DNA of 64,000 nucleotides from Clostridiales bacterium (lineage in GTDB: Bacteria > Bacillota > Clostridia > Lachnospirales > Lachnospiraceae). Of this stretch, positions 33,588 to 42,501 are shown piece by piece (position 1 is the first letter of the stretch; each line of letters starts with the position of its first letter). The translations under genes and the position numbers were made by a program. The notes under the pieces were generated by a model. It was not told the origin of the DNA. It did not search any database and saw nothing but the letters and a program-made list of their open reading frames with translations. The stretch lies in assembly GCA_019420275.1 (NCBI GenBank), contig JAHZHN010000003.1, positions 186,001 to 250,000 of the forward strand. Direction: 5' to 3'.

Positions 33588-35336
33588 TTATTTTTCTTTA
33601 ATTTCCTGAATGCCTGAAATATCCGGCACACACATCATAGAGTAATTGGTATGATAGATGACAAATCCTGGTTTGGCTTTTGGCGGCTTTTTCAGTTCTT
33701 TTCGCTGGATATAGTCAATTTCTACTTTAGGAGCCTGTCTTCCCTGGGAATAATAAGCAGCAAGTCTGCCAGCTTCTTCAAAGGTTGCATCCGGAAGAGT
33801 TTCTGCCTGCTCTTTTCGGACGATGACATGAGAACCAGGCATTTGTTTTGCGTGAAACCACCAGTCGCCTCCATTGGCGAATTTGAAAGTTAGTTCGTCG
33901 TTCTGGTAATTATTTTTTCCTACGTACATATGGAACCCATCAGAAGAAATAAAATGAAGCGGCTTTGATTTCTTTGGCTTTTTAGCGCCTTTCTGCCTGC
34001 GGCTTTTAATATAGCCGTAATCTATCAATTCTTCCTTGATCAGATTAAGATCTTTTTCATCTTCTGACAATGCAAGAGAAGTAGAAATAGATTCCAGGTG
34101 ATCCAGATCGGACTTTGTTTCTATGACAAGTTTGGAAAGTGCTTCGTAGGTTCGTTTCAGCTTATTATAACGGGCAAAATATTTCTGAGAATTTTCCAGC
34201 GGTGTTTTGTTTGGATCCAAAGGGATGGTAATTTCCTGATTAGTATAATAATTCATACAGGTCAGGGATTTGGCATTGGGTTCCATCTGATAGCCATATG
34301 CCTGAAGCAGTTCACCATATACTTTGAACTTTTCTCTTTTTTTCGTATCTTTTAGCTGTTTTTGCTGGAGATCGTATTTTTTGCTTGTTCTCTCCTGAGC
34401 TGTCTGGATGATTTTTCTTAAATCAGAAGATTTTTGTTTCATTCGTGTATATTTTTCCTTCTCAGAAAAATATTCAACCAAAACATCAAAGATGGATTCA
34501 AAAACTTTTTCCTGAGCGTCAGAATAAGAAGTCAGGGCAATACAGGAAAATTCTTTTGGTTCTTCATTGTAATACACAATGTTAGGATAATAATTCTCAT
34601 CCTCAACAGCAGTTTTCAGTTTCAAAAGCTGTCCATAAAGACCGCCGGCGCCTTCTTCTGTCAGAGAATCCGTGGAATCGCTGCCGTCTAGTCCTGCACG
34701 GTAGCAGATTTCGTTGGCAATCAGCGGGCTCATGCCAGTGATGGAAGTATAAAGGGATTTCGTAAGAGTAAGCGGTTTTTTAATGATTTCATTGGTAAAA
34801 AGTTCAGGAGTCAGTGCAAAAATAGAATGTTTCCCTTTGGATGGCGGTGCGCAGTAGCGGCGGCCAGGAAGGACTTCACGGACAGAACTTATGTTAGCTG
34901 AAATATGTTTAATGCTGTCTAAGATCATACCTTCAGAATCCGTAAAGATGATATTGCTGTGTTTTCCCATCAGTTCTATAATAAGATGTTTTTGACAGAC
35001 ATCGCCTAATTCGTCTAGATGTTCGATTGTAATGTCAATGATTCGTTCAAAATCCGGCTGACAGATGGAAACGATCCGTCCGTTGCTTAAATGTTTCCGC
35101 AGCAGCATGCAGAAATTTGGTGCCTGCATAGGATTGGCTTTGGTTTCTGTTGTCAGATAGATCAACGGAAGCGATGCGCTTGCAGAGATATGCAGGCGCA
35201 TTGTGTTCCTGTCTTTTTTGATGACAAGAGTGATTTCATCGGTTTCCGGCTGATAGATTTTATAAATCCTGCCGCCGATAATCTTATATTTTAATTCGGT
35301 TACAATATTTGAAATGACAAATCCGTCAAATGCCAT
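33588..35336 (-). CDS. NFACT family ribosome quality control protein (RqcH-like)
   Basis: The 582-residue protein has an N-terminal NFACT-N domain, a helix-hairpin-helix region, a coiled-coil (about residues 285-430) and a C-terminal NFACT-R domain with GGDWWFHAKQMPGSHVIVRK. In B. subtilis RqcH binds split 50S subunits with peptidyl-tRNA and adds alanine tails. The Asp-Arg pair important in RqcH (residues 97-98) appears here as Glu97-Arg98. Older annotations call it fibronectin-binding protein A. It is a single leftward gene, 22 bases from the CNNM gene upstream. Confidence 0.93.
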   Translation of the reverse strand: MAFDGFVISNIVTELKYKIIGGRIYKIYQPETDEITLVIKKDRNTMRLHISASASLPLIYLTTETKANPMQAPNFCMLLRKHLSNGRIVSICQPDFERIIDITIEHLDELGDVCQKHLIIELMGKHSNIIFTDSEGMILDSIKHISANISSVREVLPGRRYCAPPSKGKHSIFALTPELFTNEIIKKPLTLTKSLYTSITGMSPLIANEICYRAGLDGSDSTDSLTEEGAGGLYGQLLKLKTAVEDENYYPNIVYYNEEPKEFSCIALTSYSDAQEKVFESIFDVLVEYFSEKEKYTRMKQKSSDLRKIIQTAQERTSKKYDLQQKQLKDTKKREKFKVYGELLQAYGYQMEPNAKSLTCMNYYTNQEITIPLDPNKTPLENSQKYFARYNKLKRTYEALSKLVIETKSDLDHLESISTSLALSEDEKDLNLIKEELIDYGYIKSRRQKGAKKPKKSKPLHFISSDGFHMYVGKNNYQNDELTFKFANGGDWWFHAKQMPGSHVIVRKEQAETLPDATFEEAGRLAAYYSQGRQAPKVEIDYIQRKELKKPPKAKPGFVIYHTNYSMMCVPDISGIQEIKEK

Positions 35337-35358
35337 AGTATCTGCCTCCTGTAAGGAA

Positions 35359-36681
35359 TCAGGAGTCTTCTTCCTCCTGATATATGATAGGGTTTTTTGT
35401 TACGGTTGTATCACGGATAATATGATTTTCTACTTTGTGTACATGGATGTCCAGATTTTTGTAAGCACATTGAAATTGCTCCCCGTCTCTAGGAATCATT
35501 TCAATGATACTGCAGATAAATCCATTAAAGGTATCGTACATATCCGTTGGAAGTTCTACCTGAACAGTCTCTTGGACATCATCCAGTTCGGCATCACCGG
35601 AGATATTCCAGCAGTTTTCTGAAACCGGCTGAATTTTTTCTTTTGGTGTAGCTTCGTTGGCGTCGTACATATCACCAACCAATTCTTCAATCAGATCCTG
35701 TACGGTGATAATTCCTGACATTCCGCCGTGTTCATCCAGGAGAACTGCGAAATATGTGCGTTTGCTTTTCATGTTCTGGAACAGAATGTCCGCCTTCATA
35801 TCTTCCGGGATAAAGTAAACCGGATGAATGGCCTGTTTTCTTAAAGTATCTTTTGTGCGGACTTCCATGCGGAAATAGTCTCGGGTATCCAGGATACCGA
35901 CAATCTGATCTTTGCTGTCTTTAAAGATAGGATAGTAGGTATGACGGGTAGACTGAATGATCTTATCCCAATCTTCCAGATTCTCATCCACATCCAGAGC
36001 AGCTACTTCCAAACGATGGGTGCAGATCTGCTGAGCAGGGATATCGTCAAATTCAAATACATTTTGGATCATTTCGTTTTCATACGATTCCAGGATTCCC
36101 TGCTGGTTTCCTTCCATCAGCATCATTCGAATTTCTTCTTCCGTCAAAGTGTCTCCATTATCATTCGGGTTAATGCCCAGCAGACGTAAAAGCCCGTTGG
36201 TAGAAACAGTCAAAAGGGCAACCAGAGGGAAAAAGAATTTAGAAACTCCATAAAGAAGACCGGATAAAGCCAAAGCCAGAGAATCGGCTTTCTTCATGGC
36301 GATTCGTTTTGGAACAAGTTCTCCAAAGACAATATTAAAATAAGATAAAATGATCGTAATCAGGATCATGGAAACAGAACGCAAAACACTTTCAGAAACC
36401 GGAATTCCTGTTTTCATCAAAAGATTTGCCAATGGACCGGAGAAGTTATCTGCAGCAAAAGCACTGTTTAAGAATCCAGATAATGTAATAGCAACCTGAA
36501 TGGTGGCAAGGAACCTGGAGGGCTGATCCGTCAGACGGGAAAGTTTCATGGCTCGTTTGTCCCCATCTTCGGTCATTTTTTTTAACTTTGAGTTATTCAT
36601 AGAAATAACGGCGATTTCCGCGCTGGCGAAGATCGCATTTAGAAAAATCAAAATAATAAGTAAAATTGCTGATTGTATCAT
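35359..36681 (-). CDS. CNNM/CBS domain transporter family protein (hemolysin C-like)
   Basis: I chose the ATG at 36681 (MIQSAILL) with AAAGGA upstream; a longer start at 36768 would fall in the leader hairpin. The 440-residue protein has a DUF21 (CNNM) membrane domain of about four helices (residues 1-180), two CBS motifs (about residues 195-320) and a C-terminal CorC/HlyC domain. Homologues export or regulate Mg2+ or Co2+; the hemolysin name is historical. Its long leader carries a terminator (see separate entry), so expression may be controlled by attenuation. Confidence 0.9.
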   Translation of the reverse strand: MIQSAILLIILIFLNAIFASAEIAVISMNNSKLKKMTEDGDKRAMKLSRLTDQPSRFLATIQVAITLSGFLNSAFAADNFSGPLANLLMKTGIPVSESVLRSVSMILITIILSYFNIVFGELVPKRIAMKKADSLALALSGLLYGVSKFFFPLVALLTVSTNGLLRLLGINPNDNGDTLTEEEIRMMLMEGNQQGILESYENEMIQNVFEFDDIPAQQICTHRLEVAALDVDENLEDWDKIIQSTRHTYYPIFKDSKDQIVGILDTRDYFRMEVRTKDTLRKQAIHPVYFIPEDMKADILFQNMKSKRTYFAVLLDEHGGMSGIITVQDLIEELVGDMYDANEATPKEKIQPVSENCWNISGDAELDDVQETVQVELPTDMYDTFNGFICSIIEMIPRDGEQFQCAYKNLDIHVHKVENHIIRDTTVTKNPIIYQEEEDS

Positions 36682-36741
36682 AAATTTATGTATCCTTTCA
36701 AAATGAGAAAAATTTCGATAAACTAATTTAAATAGCAACAC

Positions 36742-36781
36742 AAAAAGGCATGACTCATGTTTTTCCAAACAAAGCCATACC
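36742..36781 (-). terminator. Leader terminator upstream of the CNNM gene
   Basis: On the minus strand, GGTATGGC (36781-36774) pairs with GTCATGCC (36754-36747) with three G-U wobbles, TGTTT and AAACA pair further in, and TTTTT follows. It sits 60 bases before the start codon and within the 5' leader, so it would work as a conditional terminator. Confidence 0.65.
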
Positions 36782-36903
36782 GCAGTCTATCTTCTGAATC
36801 TGGAATGAAGCTTAAAACGTTTAAATGGAATATAAGCTTTCGTCGAGGCATCCTCCACTTTGGTCTGCACATCCTTTCAAGTAATTTATTATCATTTTAG
36901 TCA
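36782..36903 (-). promoter_or_regulatory. Candidate riboswitch-like leader of the CNNM gene
   Basis: The transcript from the promoter at 36910-36938 would start near 36903 and run about 120 bases before the terminator. It contains a GAGG-AUG-CCUC hairpin, a longer stem made by AAGCTTA and TAAGCTT, and a long-range UGCAG/CUGCG pairing that closes just where the terminator begins. By eye it does not match the M-box, yybP-ykoY or fluoride classes. Function is unknown. Confidence 0.5.
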
Positions 36904-36909
36904 TTTATA

Positions 36910-36938
36910 AAAATAGCACAGTTGAAATTAAAAGTCAA
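36910..36938 (-). promoter_or_regulatory. Promoter of the CNNM gene leader
   Basis: On the minus strand TTGACT (36938-36933) and TATTTT (36915-36910) have a 17-base spacer. It points to the structured leader and the CNNM gene. Confidence 0.65.
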
Positions 36939-36950
36939 TTATCAGTGCAG

Positions 36951-36979
36951 TTGCCATTTTTCTTTTTATGTAGTAGGAT
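36951..36979 (+). promoter_or_regulatory. Promoter of the methionine aminopeptidase gene
   Basis: TTGCCA (36951-36956) and TAGGAT (36974-36979) with a 17-base spacer lie 37 bases before the chosen start at 37016. It is back to back with the CNNM promoter. Confidence 0.6.
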
Positions 36980-37015
36980 TGCAATAGTAATAATGAAAAG
37001 GAAGTGTATAAGATT

Positions 37016-37888
37016 ATGGAAACAATTGGGAGAAACAGTGCCTGCTGGTGCGGAAGCGGAAAGAAATACAAAAAATGCCATTATCAGTTTGATGAGAAAT
37101 TAAAGGAAATGGCACAGGAAGGACATCTTATTCCTTCTCATGATATGATAAAAAACAAAGAACAAATTGATGGAATCAGGGAAAGCGGAAAAATCAATAT
37201 CGCAGTTCTTGATTATGTGGCAGAGCATATTCGGCCGGGAGTTACAACGCAGCAGATTGATGACTGGGTGTATGAACAGACAACATCCAGAGGAGCGATT
37301 CCGGCTCCTCTGAATTATGAAGGATTTCCTAAAAGTGTGTGTACTTCTGTTAATGATCAGGTATGCCATGGAATACCGTCAGAAGACACTGTGCTGAAGG
37401 AAGGGGATATTGTAAATATTGATGTTTCTACCATTTATCATGGATATTTTTCTGATTCTTCCCGAATGTTTTGCATCGGTGAAATATCAGCAGAGAAGAA
37501 AAAACTGGTAGAAGTGACCAAAGAGTGTGTCCAGGCAGGACTGGATGCGGTAAAACCATGGGATCTTTTGGGAAATATGGGCCATGCGGTTCATGAACAT
37601 GCGCTGGCCAATGGTTATACAGTAGTGAGAGAAATCGGAGGACATGGCGTGGGGATTGAGTTCCATGAGGATCCATATGTCAGTTATGTTTCACAGCCGG
37701 GAACCGGAATGGTAATGGCGCCGGGCATGATATTTACAATTGAGCCAATGGTTAATATGGGCAGCGATAAGATATTTGTAGACGATGAAAATGGATGGAC
37801 TGTATATACAGATGATGAGAAGCCGTCTGCCCAGTGGGAAGTACAGGTGCTGGTAACCGAGGATGGATATGAAATCCTTGCTTATTAG
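37016..37888 (+). CDS. map: Type I methionyl aminopeptidase with SEC-C motif
   Basis: I chose ATG 37016 with AAGGAAG upstream over the GTG at 37004. The 290-residue enzyme has an N-terminal SEC-C zinc motif (GRNSACWCGSGKKYKKCH, residues about 5-22), then the pita-bread fold. Metal ligands are visible in VNIDVS, YFSDSS, GHGVGIEFHE, FTIEPM and WEVQVLVTED. It removes the initiator Met from nascent proteins; the SEC-C tail-like motif may link it to ribosomes or SecA. Many clostridia have one such long form in addition to a short one. Confidence 0.93.
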   Translation: METIGRNSACWCGSGKKYKKCHYQFDEKLKEMAQEGHLIPSHDMIKNKEQIDGIRESGKINIAVLDYVAEHIRPGVTTQQIDDWVYEQTTSRGAIPAPLNYEGFPKSVCTSVNDQVCHGIPSEDTVLKEGDIVNIDVSTIYHGYFSDSSRMFCIGEISAEKKKLVEVTKECVQAGLDAVKPWDLLGNMGHAVHEHALANGYTVVREIGGHGVGIEFHEDPYVSYVSQPGTGMVMAPGMIFTIEPMVNMGSDKIFVDDENGWTVYTDDEKPSAQWEVQVLVTEDGYEILAY

Positions 37889-37911
37889 AGACTGAAGAAA
37901 GAGGTAGAGGC

Positions 37912-38586
37912 GTGGATCGGATTTTGATTGTAGAAGATGACGGCCATATTAATGAACTGCTGTATGAAGCTCTGACCAAAGAAGGATATGACTGTGAGCA
38001 GGCATTTTCCGGAACTGAGGCAGAGCGTCTCTTTCAGGAAAATGAGTATGCTCTTGTGATGCTGGATCTGATGCTCCCGGGAATGCCGGGGGAAAAAGTA
38101 CTTTCTTCTCTTCGGAAGAACAAAAAGACACCGGTCATTGTTCTTACAGCGAAGGATCAGCTGGATGACAAAGTAGATCTTCTAAAGAGCGGCGCGGATG
38201 ATTATATTACAAAACCGTTTAATATTGAAGAAGTGCTTGCCAGGGTTTTGGTGCAGATGCGCCGCAGAAACCAAGAAGATACATCGGAGACGCTTTCCTA
38301 CAAGGAAATGACGCTTCACAGAGATACGTTTCAGATAGAAATTCAGGGGCAGGAGCTTCCCAGGGTTACAAAACAGGAATTTGCGATTTTGGAGCTTCTG
38401 CTTCGAAATCCTAAAAAAGTATTCAGTAAAGAAGAGATTTTTGAATATGCCTGGGATGAAGTTTATATGGGTGAGACAAAGACGCTGGATGTACATATCA
38501 GCAATATCAGAAAGAAGATAAAGCAGGTGACAGATGAAGGGTATATTGAGACGGTCTGGGGTATCGGATATCGTCTGCAGCGGTAA
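37912..38586 (+). CDS. OmpR-family response regulator
   Basis: The start is GTG 37912 with AGAGG upstream. The 224-residue protein has a receiver domain (EDD pair, phosphorylated Asp in LVMLDLMLPG, Lys in YITKPF) and a C-terminal winged helix (ETVWGIGYRLQ). It lies 23 bases after map and precedes an ABC transporter and histidine kinase, an order typical of antimicrobial-peptide or cell-envelope stress systems. It probably controls the downstream ABC genes. Confidence 0.92.
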   Translation: MDRILIVEDDGHINELLYEALTKEGYDCEQAFSGTEAERLFQENEYALVMLDLMLPGMPGEKVLSSLRKNKKTPVIVLTAKDQLDDKVDLLKSGADDYITKPFNIEEVLARVLVQMRRRNQEDTSETLSYKEMTLHRDTFQIEIQGQELPRVTKQEFAILELLLRNPKKVFSKEEIFEYAWDEVYMGETKTLDVHISNIRKKIKQVTDEGYIETVWGIGYRLQR

Positions 38587-38672
38587 TCTTTACTCTTTTT
38601 TTACTTTTTATTTGCGATTGATTAGGATTCTCATCGTAAGATAAAAGCAAATAAGAAAAGGAGTGAGAGAAA

Positions 38673-39596
38673 ATGGAAAAATTGCTACAGACGTATGGTC
38701 TGACAAAACAATTTGGAAAACATAAAGCTGTAAACCATGTAGATATCCATGTGAACCGCGGATCGATCTACGGTTTCATCGGAAGAAACGGGGCGGGAAA
38801 GACAACATTTCTGCGTATGGTCTGCGGACTGGCTTCCCCAACGGAAGGAGAAATTGAGCTGTTTGGATGCAGAGGAAAACAGCTTCAGGAAATTCGTTCG
38901 CGGATCGGATGTCTGATCGAAGGTCCGGGTTTGTATGGAAATATGACAGCAGAGGAGAACCTGAAAATAAAATGCAAATTCTGCGGAATCAAAAAACCGG
39001 GATACATCAATGAACTGCTGGAGATCGTAGGTCTTGCCGATGTCGGGCGCAAAAAGACAAAAAGGTTTTCTCTTGGAATGAGGCAGCGGCTTGGAATTGC
39101 CATGGCTTTGGTAGGAGAACCTGATTTTCTGGTACTGGATGAACCAATCAACGGTCTGGATCCCCAGGGAATCGCGGAGGTCAGAGATACGATTCTGCGT
39201 CTGAACCATGAGAGAAACATGACGATCATGATTTCCAGTCATATTTTAGAGGAACTGTCAAAGATTGCAACAGATTATGGAATTATCCATCAGGGATGTC
39301 TGCTTCAGGAACTGACCAGAGAAGAACTGATGGAGCGGTGCTCGGAGCGGATTGAGATCTGTCTGAATCATCCGAAAGAAGCGTGTCCGGTTTTGGACCG
39401 GATGGGATTTACCAACTACCGGGTGGTGGATTCAGAACATATCCAGGTATATGAACGGCTGGAAGAGAGCGGAAAACTAAATATGGAACTTGCAAAGGCA
39501 GGAATCCTGATCAAAGGATTTTCCGTAACCAGTGAAGAACTGGAAAGTTATTTTTTCAATCTGACAGGAGGTGCATCTCATGCTGAACGCGGTTAA
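38673..39596 (+). CDS. ABC transporter ATP-binding protein (BcrA/LanF-like)
   Basis: The 307-residue protein has Walker A GRNGAGKTT, the signature FSLGMRQRLG, Walker B LVLDEPINGLDP and an H-loop SSHILEEL, with a C-terminal extension of about 90 residues. This is the single-ATPase type that partners with a small membrane permease in peptide antibiotic export (bacitracin, lantibiotics). It ends 17 bases inside the permease gene, so translation is coupled. A GGAGTGAG site precedes the ATG. Confidence 0.92.
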   Translation: MEKLLQTYGLTKQFGKHKAVNHVDIHVNRGSIYGFIGRNGAGKTTFLRMVCGLASPTEGEIELFGCRGKQLQEIRSRIGCLIEGPGLYGNMTAEENLKIKCKFCGIKKPGYINELLEIVGLADVGRKKTKRFSLGMRQRLGIAMALVGEPDFLVLDEPINGLDPQGIAEVRDTILRLNHERNMTIMISSHILEELSKIATDYGIIHQGCLLQELTREELMERCSERIEICLNHPKEACPVLDRMGFTNYRVVDSEHIQVYERLEESGKLNMELAKAGILIKGFSVTSEELESYFFNLTGGASHAERG

Positions 39597-40428
39597 AATG
39601 GATTTCTATCGAATGATCAGGACGAAGAGTCTGTATGTAGTAATTCTGATCTTTGTTATGATGACAGTGATTTCTACGATTTTGTGCAAAAGTGAATTTG
39701 ATGATATGGAGATGCAGCAGGATAATTATGAAACTGTCATGCAGGAAGAGGACAATGACACGGTGAATGCGGGAATTTCAGTAATTCTTCCTACAAAACC
39801 CGGAGAGAAAGTTACAGTTTACGATATGTTTTATGCCAATGTAAAAGGAAAAGAAGTTGCGTTGTTTCTTGTTATTTTTGCTGTTATATTTTCTGCTGCA
39901 GATTTTAAAAGCGGTTATATAAAAAATATTGGCGGCCAGACAAGAAAACGTTTCTATCTGATTTTGTCAAAGGCAGTGTCTCTTTGTATCTATACGGTAT
40001 TTTTGTTTGGAGTATTTATTATTGCACAGGCAGTATCCAATCAGGTGATCCTGGGTTATTTGAAGTGGGGGCCTCCGGAAGAATTCCTTCCATATCTGGG
40101 AGTGCAGCTGCTGCTGCATGCTGCGTTTGCTCTGTTTATCATGGCAGTGACCATCATCATTCAGAACAATGTGATCAGCATGGCTCTTGCCATCTGTCTC
40201 TGCCTGGATCTTATGGCAGTTGTATATTCTCTTTTTGACCATGCAGCACAGAAAATCGGTGCAGAAGGATTTCATCTGGCGGAATATACAGCAACAGGAC
40301 GAATAGCCATGCTTCCAATGGCATTAGAGAATACTGATCTGCGGGTATCACTTGTGACCGCGGCGGTATTTATTGCAGGATCTCTGATCATCTGTGGAGC
40401 TGTTTTTCAAAAGAGGGATATTCATTGA
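39580..40428 (+). CDS. ABC-2 type permease (peptide antibiotic exporter-like)
   Basis: I chose ATG 39580 with AGGAGG 7 bases upstream. The 282-residue protein has six membrane segments and an extracytoplasmic acidic loop (about residues 30-72, including QEEDNDT). It is the only permease in the operon, so it may dimerise. Its TGA stop overlaps the histidine kinase ATG (TGATG). The substrate is not readable; the organisation resembles self-protection systems against lantibiotics or bacitracin. Confidence 0.87.
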   Translation: MLNAVKMDFYRMIRTKSLYVVILIFVMMTVISTILCKSEFDDMEMQQDNYETVMQEEDNDTVNAGISVILPTKPGEKVTVYDMFYANVKGKEVALFLVIFAVIFSAADFKSGYIKNIGGQTRKRFYLILSKAVSLCIYTVFLFGVFIIAQAVSNQVILGYLKWGPPEEFLPYLGVQLLLHAAFALFIMAVTIIIQNNVISMALAICLCLDLMAVVYSLFDHAAQKIGAEGFHLAEYTATGRIAMLPMALENTDLRVSLVTAAVFIAGSLIICGAVFQKRDIH

Positions 40429-41333
40429 TGAGTTTAAAAATAATCATAGCTGTTTTAACAGGCATAATTGTAATATTGGTCCTGCTTTTAGCAGGATATC
40501 AGCGGCAGGTGAAAAGCATCTGCCGCCAGCTTAGGTTCTGGAAAAAGTATGACAGTAATTTAATGATTTCCAGAGAAATAGAATGGGGAGGCATTGGAGA
40601 TCTGGCGGATATACTGAACGAGATGCTGGAGCTCCGAAAGAGAGAAAAGAAAAAATATATGGAAAAAGAGCAGATGATTTCTGATATTTATACGAATCTT
40701 TCTCATGACATACGAACACCTCTTACATCGCTGGATGGATATTTTCAGATGTTGGAAACCACAAAAGAGGAAAAAGAGCAGAAACGCTATATCCGTATCA
40801 TCCAGGAAAGAATTGAGAGCCTCAATGATATGTTGGAGGAATTGTTTACGTATACAAAATTGAAAAATGAGACATATCATCTGAAAATGGAGCGCTGCCT
40901 GCTCAGCAGGATTTTAAAAGATACGGTTTTTTCTTATTATGACGAGTGGACGAAAAGAGGAATAGAGCCGATTTTTGATATTACGGAAAAGCCGGCAGCG
41001 GTTATGGGAAACCCGGAAGCTCTGCGGCGGATGATCCAGAATATCATTAAGAATGGACTGGATCATGGAGAAGGACAGATGAAGATTGCATTAAAGACGG
41101 AAGGGATGAACTGTATTCTCAGGTTTGAAAATCAGGTAGAGCATCCGGAGGAAATCGAAACAGAGAGGATTTTTGAGCGGTTTTATAAAGCAGACGAAGC
41201 AAGAAGCAAAAATTCAGCCGGTCTGGGCCTTTCGATCGCAAAAGAGTTTGCAGAAAGGATGGGAGGAAAGATCCGTGCGGATGTAACAGGCTTCTGCTTT
41301 TCCATTGAGATTAAATTTCCGATGGTTCAATAA
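40428..41333 (+). CDS. Sensor histidine kinase
   Basis: I prefer ATG 40428, which overlaps the permease stop, over the TTG at 40425. The 301-residue kinase has one strong N-terminal membrane segment (about residues 4-24), no large extracellular sensor, a coiled-coil linker, a HisKA domain with the phosphorylated His in LSHDIRTPLTS, and a HATPase domain with NIIKNGLDHG, the GLGLSIAKEF G2 box and conserved Asn. The lack of an external sensor suggests it senses through the ABC transporter, as in Bce-type modules. It is paired with the response regulator encoded at 37.9 kb. Confidence 0.9.
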   Translation: MSLKIIIAVLTGIIVILVLLLAGYQRQVKSICRQLRFWKKYDSNLMISREIEWGGIGDLADILNEMLELRKREKKKYMEKEQMISDIYTNLSHDIRTPLTSLDGYFQMLETTKEEKEQKRYIRIIQERIESLNDMLEELFTYTKLKNETYHLKMERCLLSRILKDTVFSYYDEWTKRGIEPIFDITEKPAAVMGNPEALRRMIQNIIKNGLDHGEGQMKIALKTEGMNCILRFENQVEHPEEIETERIFERFYKADEARSKNSAGLGLSIAKEFAERMGGKIRADVTGFCFSIEIKFPMVQ

Positions 41334-41392
41334 ATGATTAGACCTGACTGGAATTGTATGGTATGCTATGGAGATAGAAGGAGGACTGAAAT

Positions 41393-42409
41393 TTGAGAAA
41401 AGAAGCATCTTTGGAATTATGGAAAAAATTGTATGAAAGAGCAAAGGAGATTGATGATCTTGCGCCATGGCAGTATGTATCTGCGTCAAATCTGATTTCC
41501 ATTGTCTCAGAAAACCGCAAGGATCCGGTCTTTTTAAATATCACAGGAATGGGAACGGATTTCCGGTCTGTGAATCTGTATCAGGGACTGGAGGGATATG
41601 GAGATTATCATATGGCGGCTACGGTCGGGCAGACGGATCTGACGGATGATTATGTGATGTTTGAACAGAATGTCCTGACATTGTACTGGAACAGTATGAT
41701 GGATGTATCACCGGAGCAGAGAGAGATTATCGATCAGCTGGATGTGAAATTTCACGATCTTGGCAGCTGGATGGAATTTGTTTCTCAGAAGAAGAGATTT
41801 TGGCCTCATCTTCCGGATGAGGAAGAAGTAAAGCTGCTGATTGATGCGTATGAGAATTTGATCATGGTAATCCGTGCGGTCAGAGATAAGAAGATTGATC
41901 TGGATCTGGAACAGGGAGAATGTATTTACCGTGTTTATGACAAAGAAACCGGAAAATGGAATATGTTTGTGGATGCTCAGCCTGATATGGAAAAACAGTT
42001 TCCTGCTGTGCAGCTGAATGAGGAAGATTTGAAAAAGCAGCTTCAGGAAAAACCTCAGACGGATGCGGAACTGATCATGGATTTCAGTTATGCGGGATTT
42101 CCGGCACAGGATGAGGCATATGATCAGCCGGTTCATCCATTGATGTTCATTGCAGTGGACAGTACCAGGAAAGAAGTTCTGGAAGCCTATTTTCTTTCGC
42201 CGGATGATGGAGAAATCGAAGCGGCGCTGAATTTCTTTATTGCTTATGTAGAACGCCATGGCCGGATGAAACGAATCAAAGCAAGGAACCCATGGATTTT
42301 TGGAGCGCTTGCTGACACCTGTGCGCTCTGTCAGGTGGAACTGGTTCATGATCCGATTCAGGAAGCGGATGCGATTGAACAGGATATTAAGAGACGCGCG
42401 CAGTCTTAG
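41393..42409 (+). CDS. DUF7309/DUF6930-type hypothetical protein
   Basis: The start is a TTG at 41393 with AAGGAGG upstream. The 338-residue soluble protein has an N-terminal half with LAPWQY and a GMGTDFRSVNLYQGLEGY segment that resembles DUF7309, and a C-terminal half with PLMFIAVDSTRKEVLEA and FGALADTCAL that resembles DUF6930. No catalytic motif, signal or membrane segment is visible. It has its own weak promoter and ends in a strong terminator, so it is probably monocistronic. Function unknown. Confidence 0.75.
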   Translation: MRKEASLELWKKLYERAKEIDDLAPWQYVSASNLISIVSENRKDPVFLNITGMGTDFRSVNLYQGLEGYGDYHMAATVGQTDLTDDYVMFEQNVLTLYWNSMMDVSPEQREIIDQLDVKFHDLGSWMEFVSQKKRFWPHLPDEEEVKLLIDAYENLIMVIRAVRDKKIDLDLEQGECIYRVYDKETGKWNMFVDAQPDMEKQFPAVQLNEEDLKKQLQEKPQTDAELIMDFSYAGFPAQDEAYDQPVHPLMFIAVDSTRKEVLEAYFLSPDDGEIEAALNFFIAYVERHGRMKRIKARNPWIFGALADTCALCQVELVHDPIQEADAIEQDIKRRAQS

Positions 42410-42442
42410 GCAGCACAGGGAGAATAAAAGGCGGAACATGAT

Positions 42443-42481
42443 AAAGACGCGGCAGGGAAGGAGAACCTGCCGCGTCTTTTT
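42443..42481 (+). terminator. Strong intrinsic terminator after the DUF7309-like gene
   Basis: A 14-bp GC-rich stem (AAAGACGCGGCAGG with CCTGCCGCGTCTTT) followed by T residues ends the gene and lies convergent to the STAS-like gene. Confidence 0.9.
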
Positions 42482-42501
42482 GAGGAAAACATTGAAAATG
42501 A

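Noticed and set aside
36742..36903. Known metal riboswitch (M-box, yybP-ykoY) or fluoride riboswitch in the CNNM leader
   Set aside because: The conserved core sequences of these classes are not visible on reading; left as unassigned.
41708..42439. Long antisense frame of 243 codons opposite the DUF7309-like gene
   Set aside because: It lies entirely on the opposite strand of a gene with good signals, has no ribosome binding site, and its composition is that of an antisense shadow.
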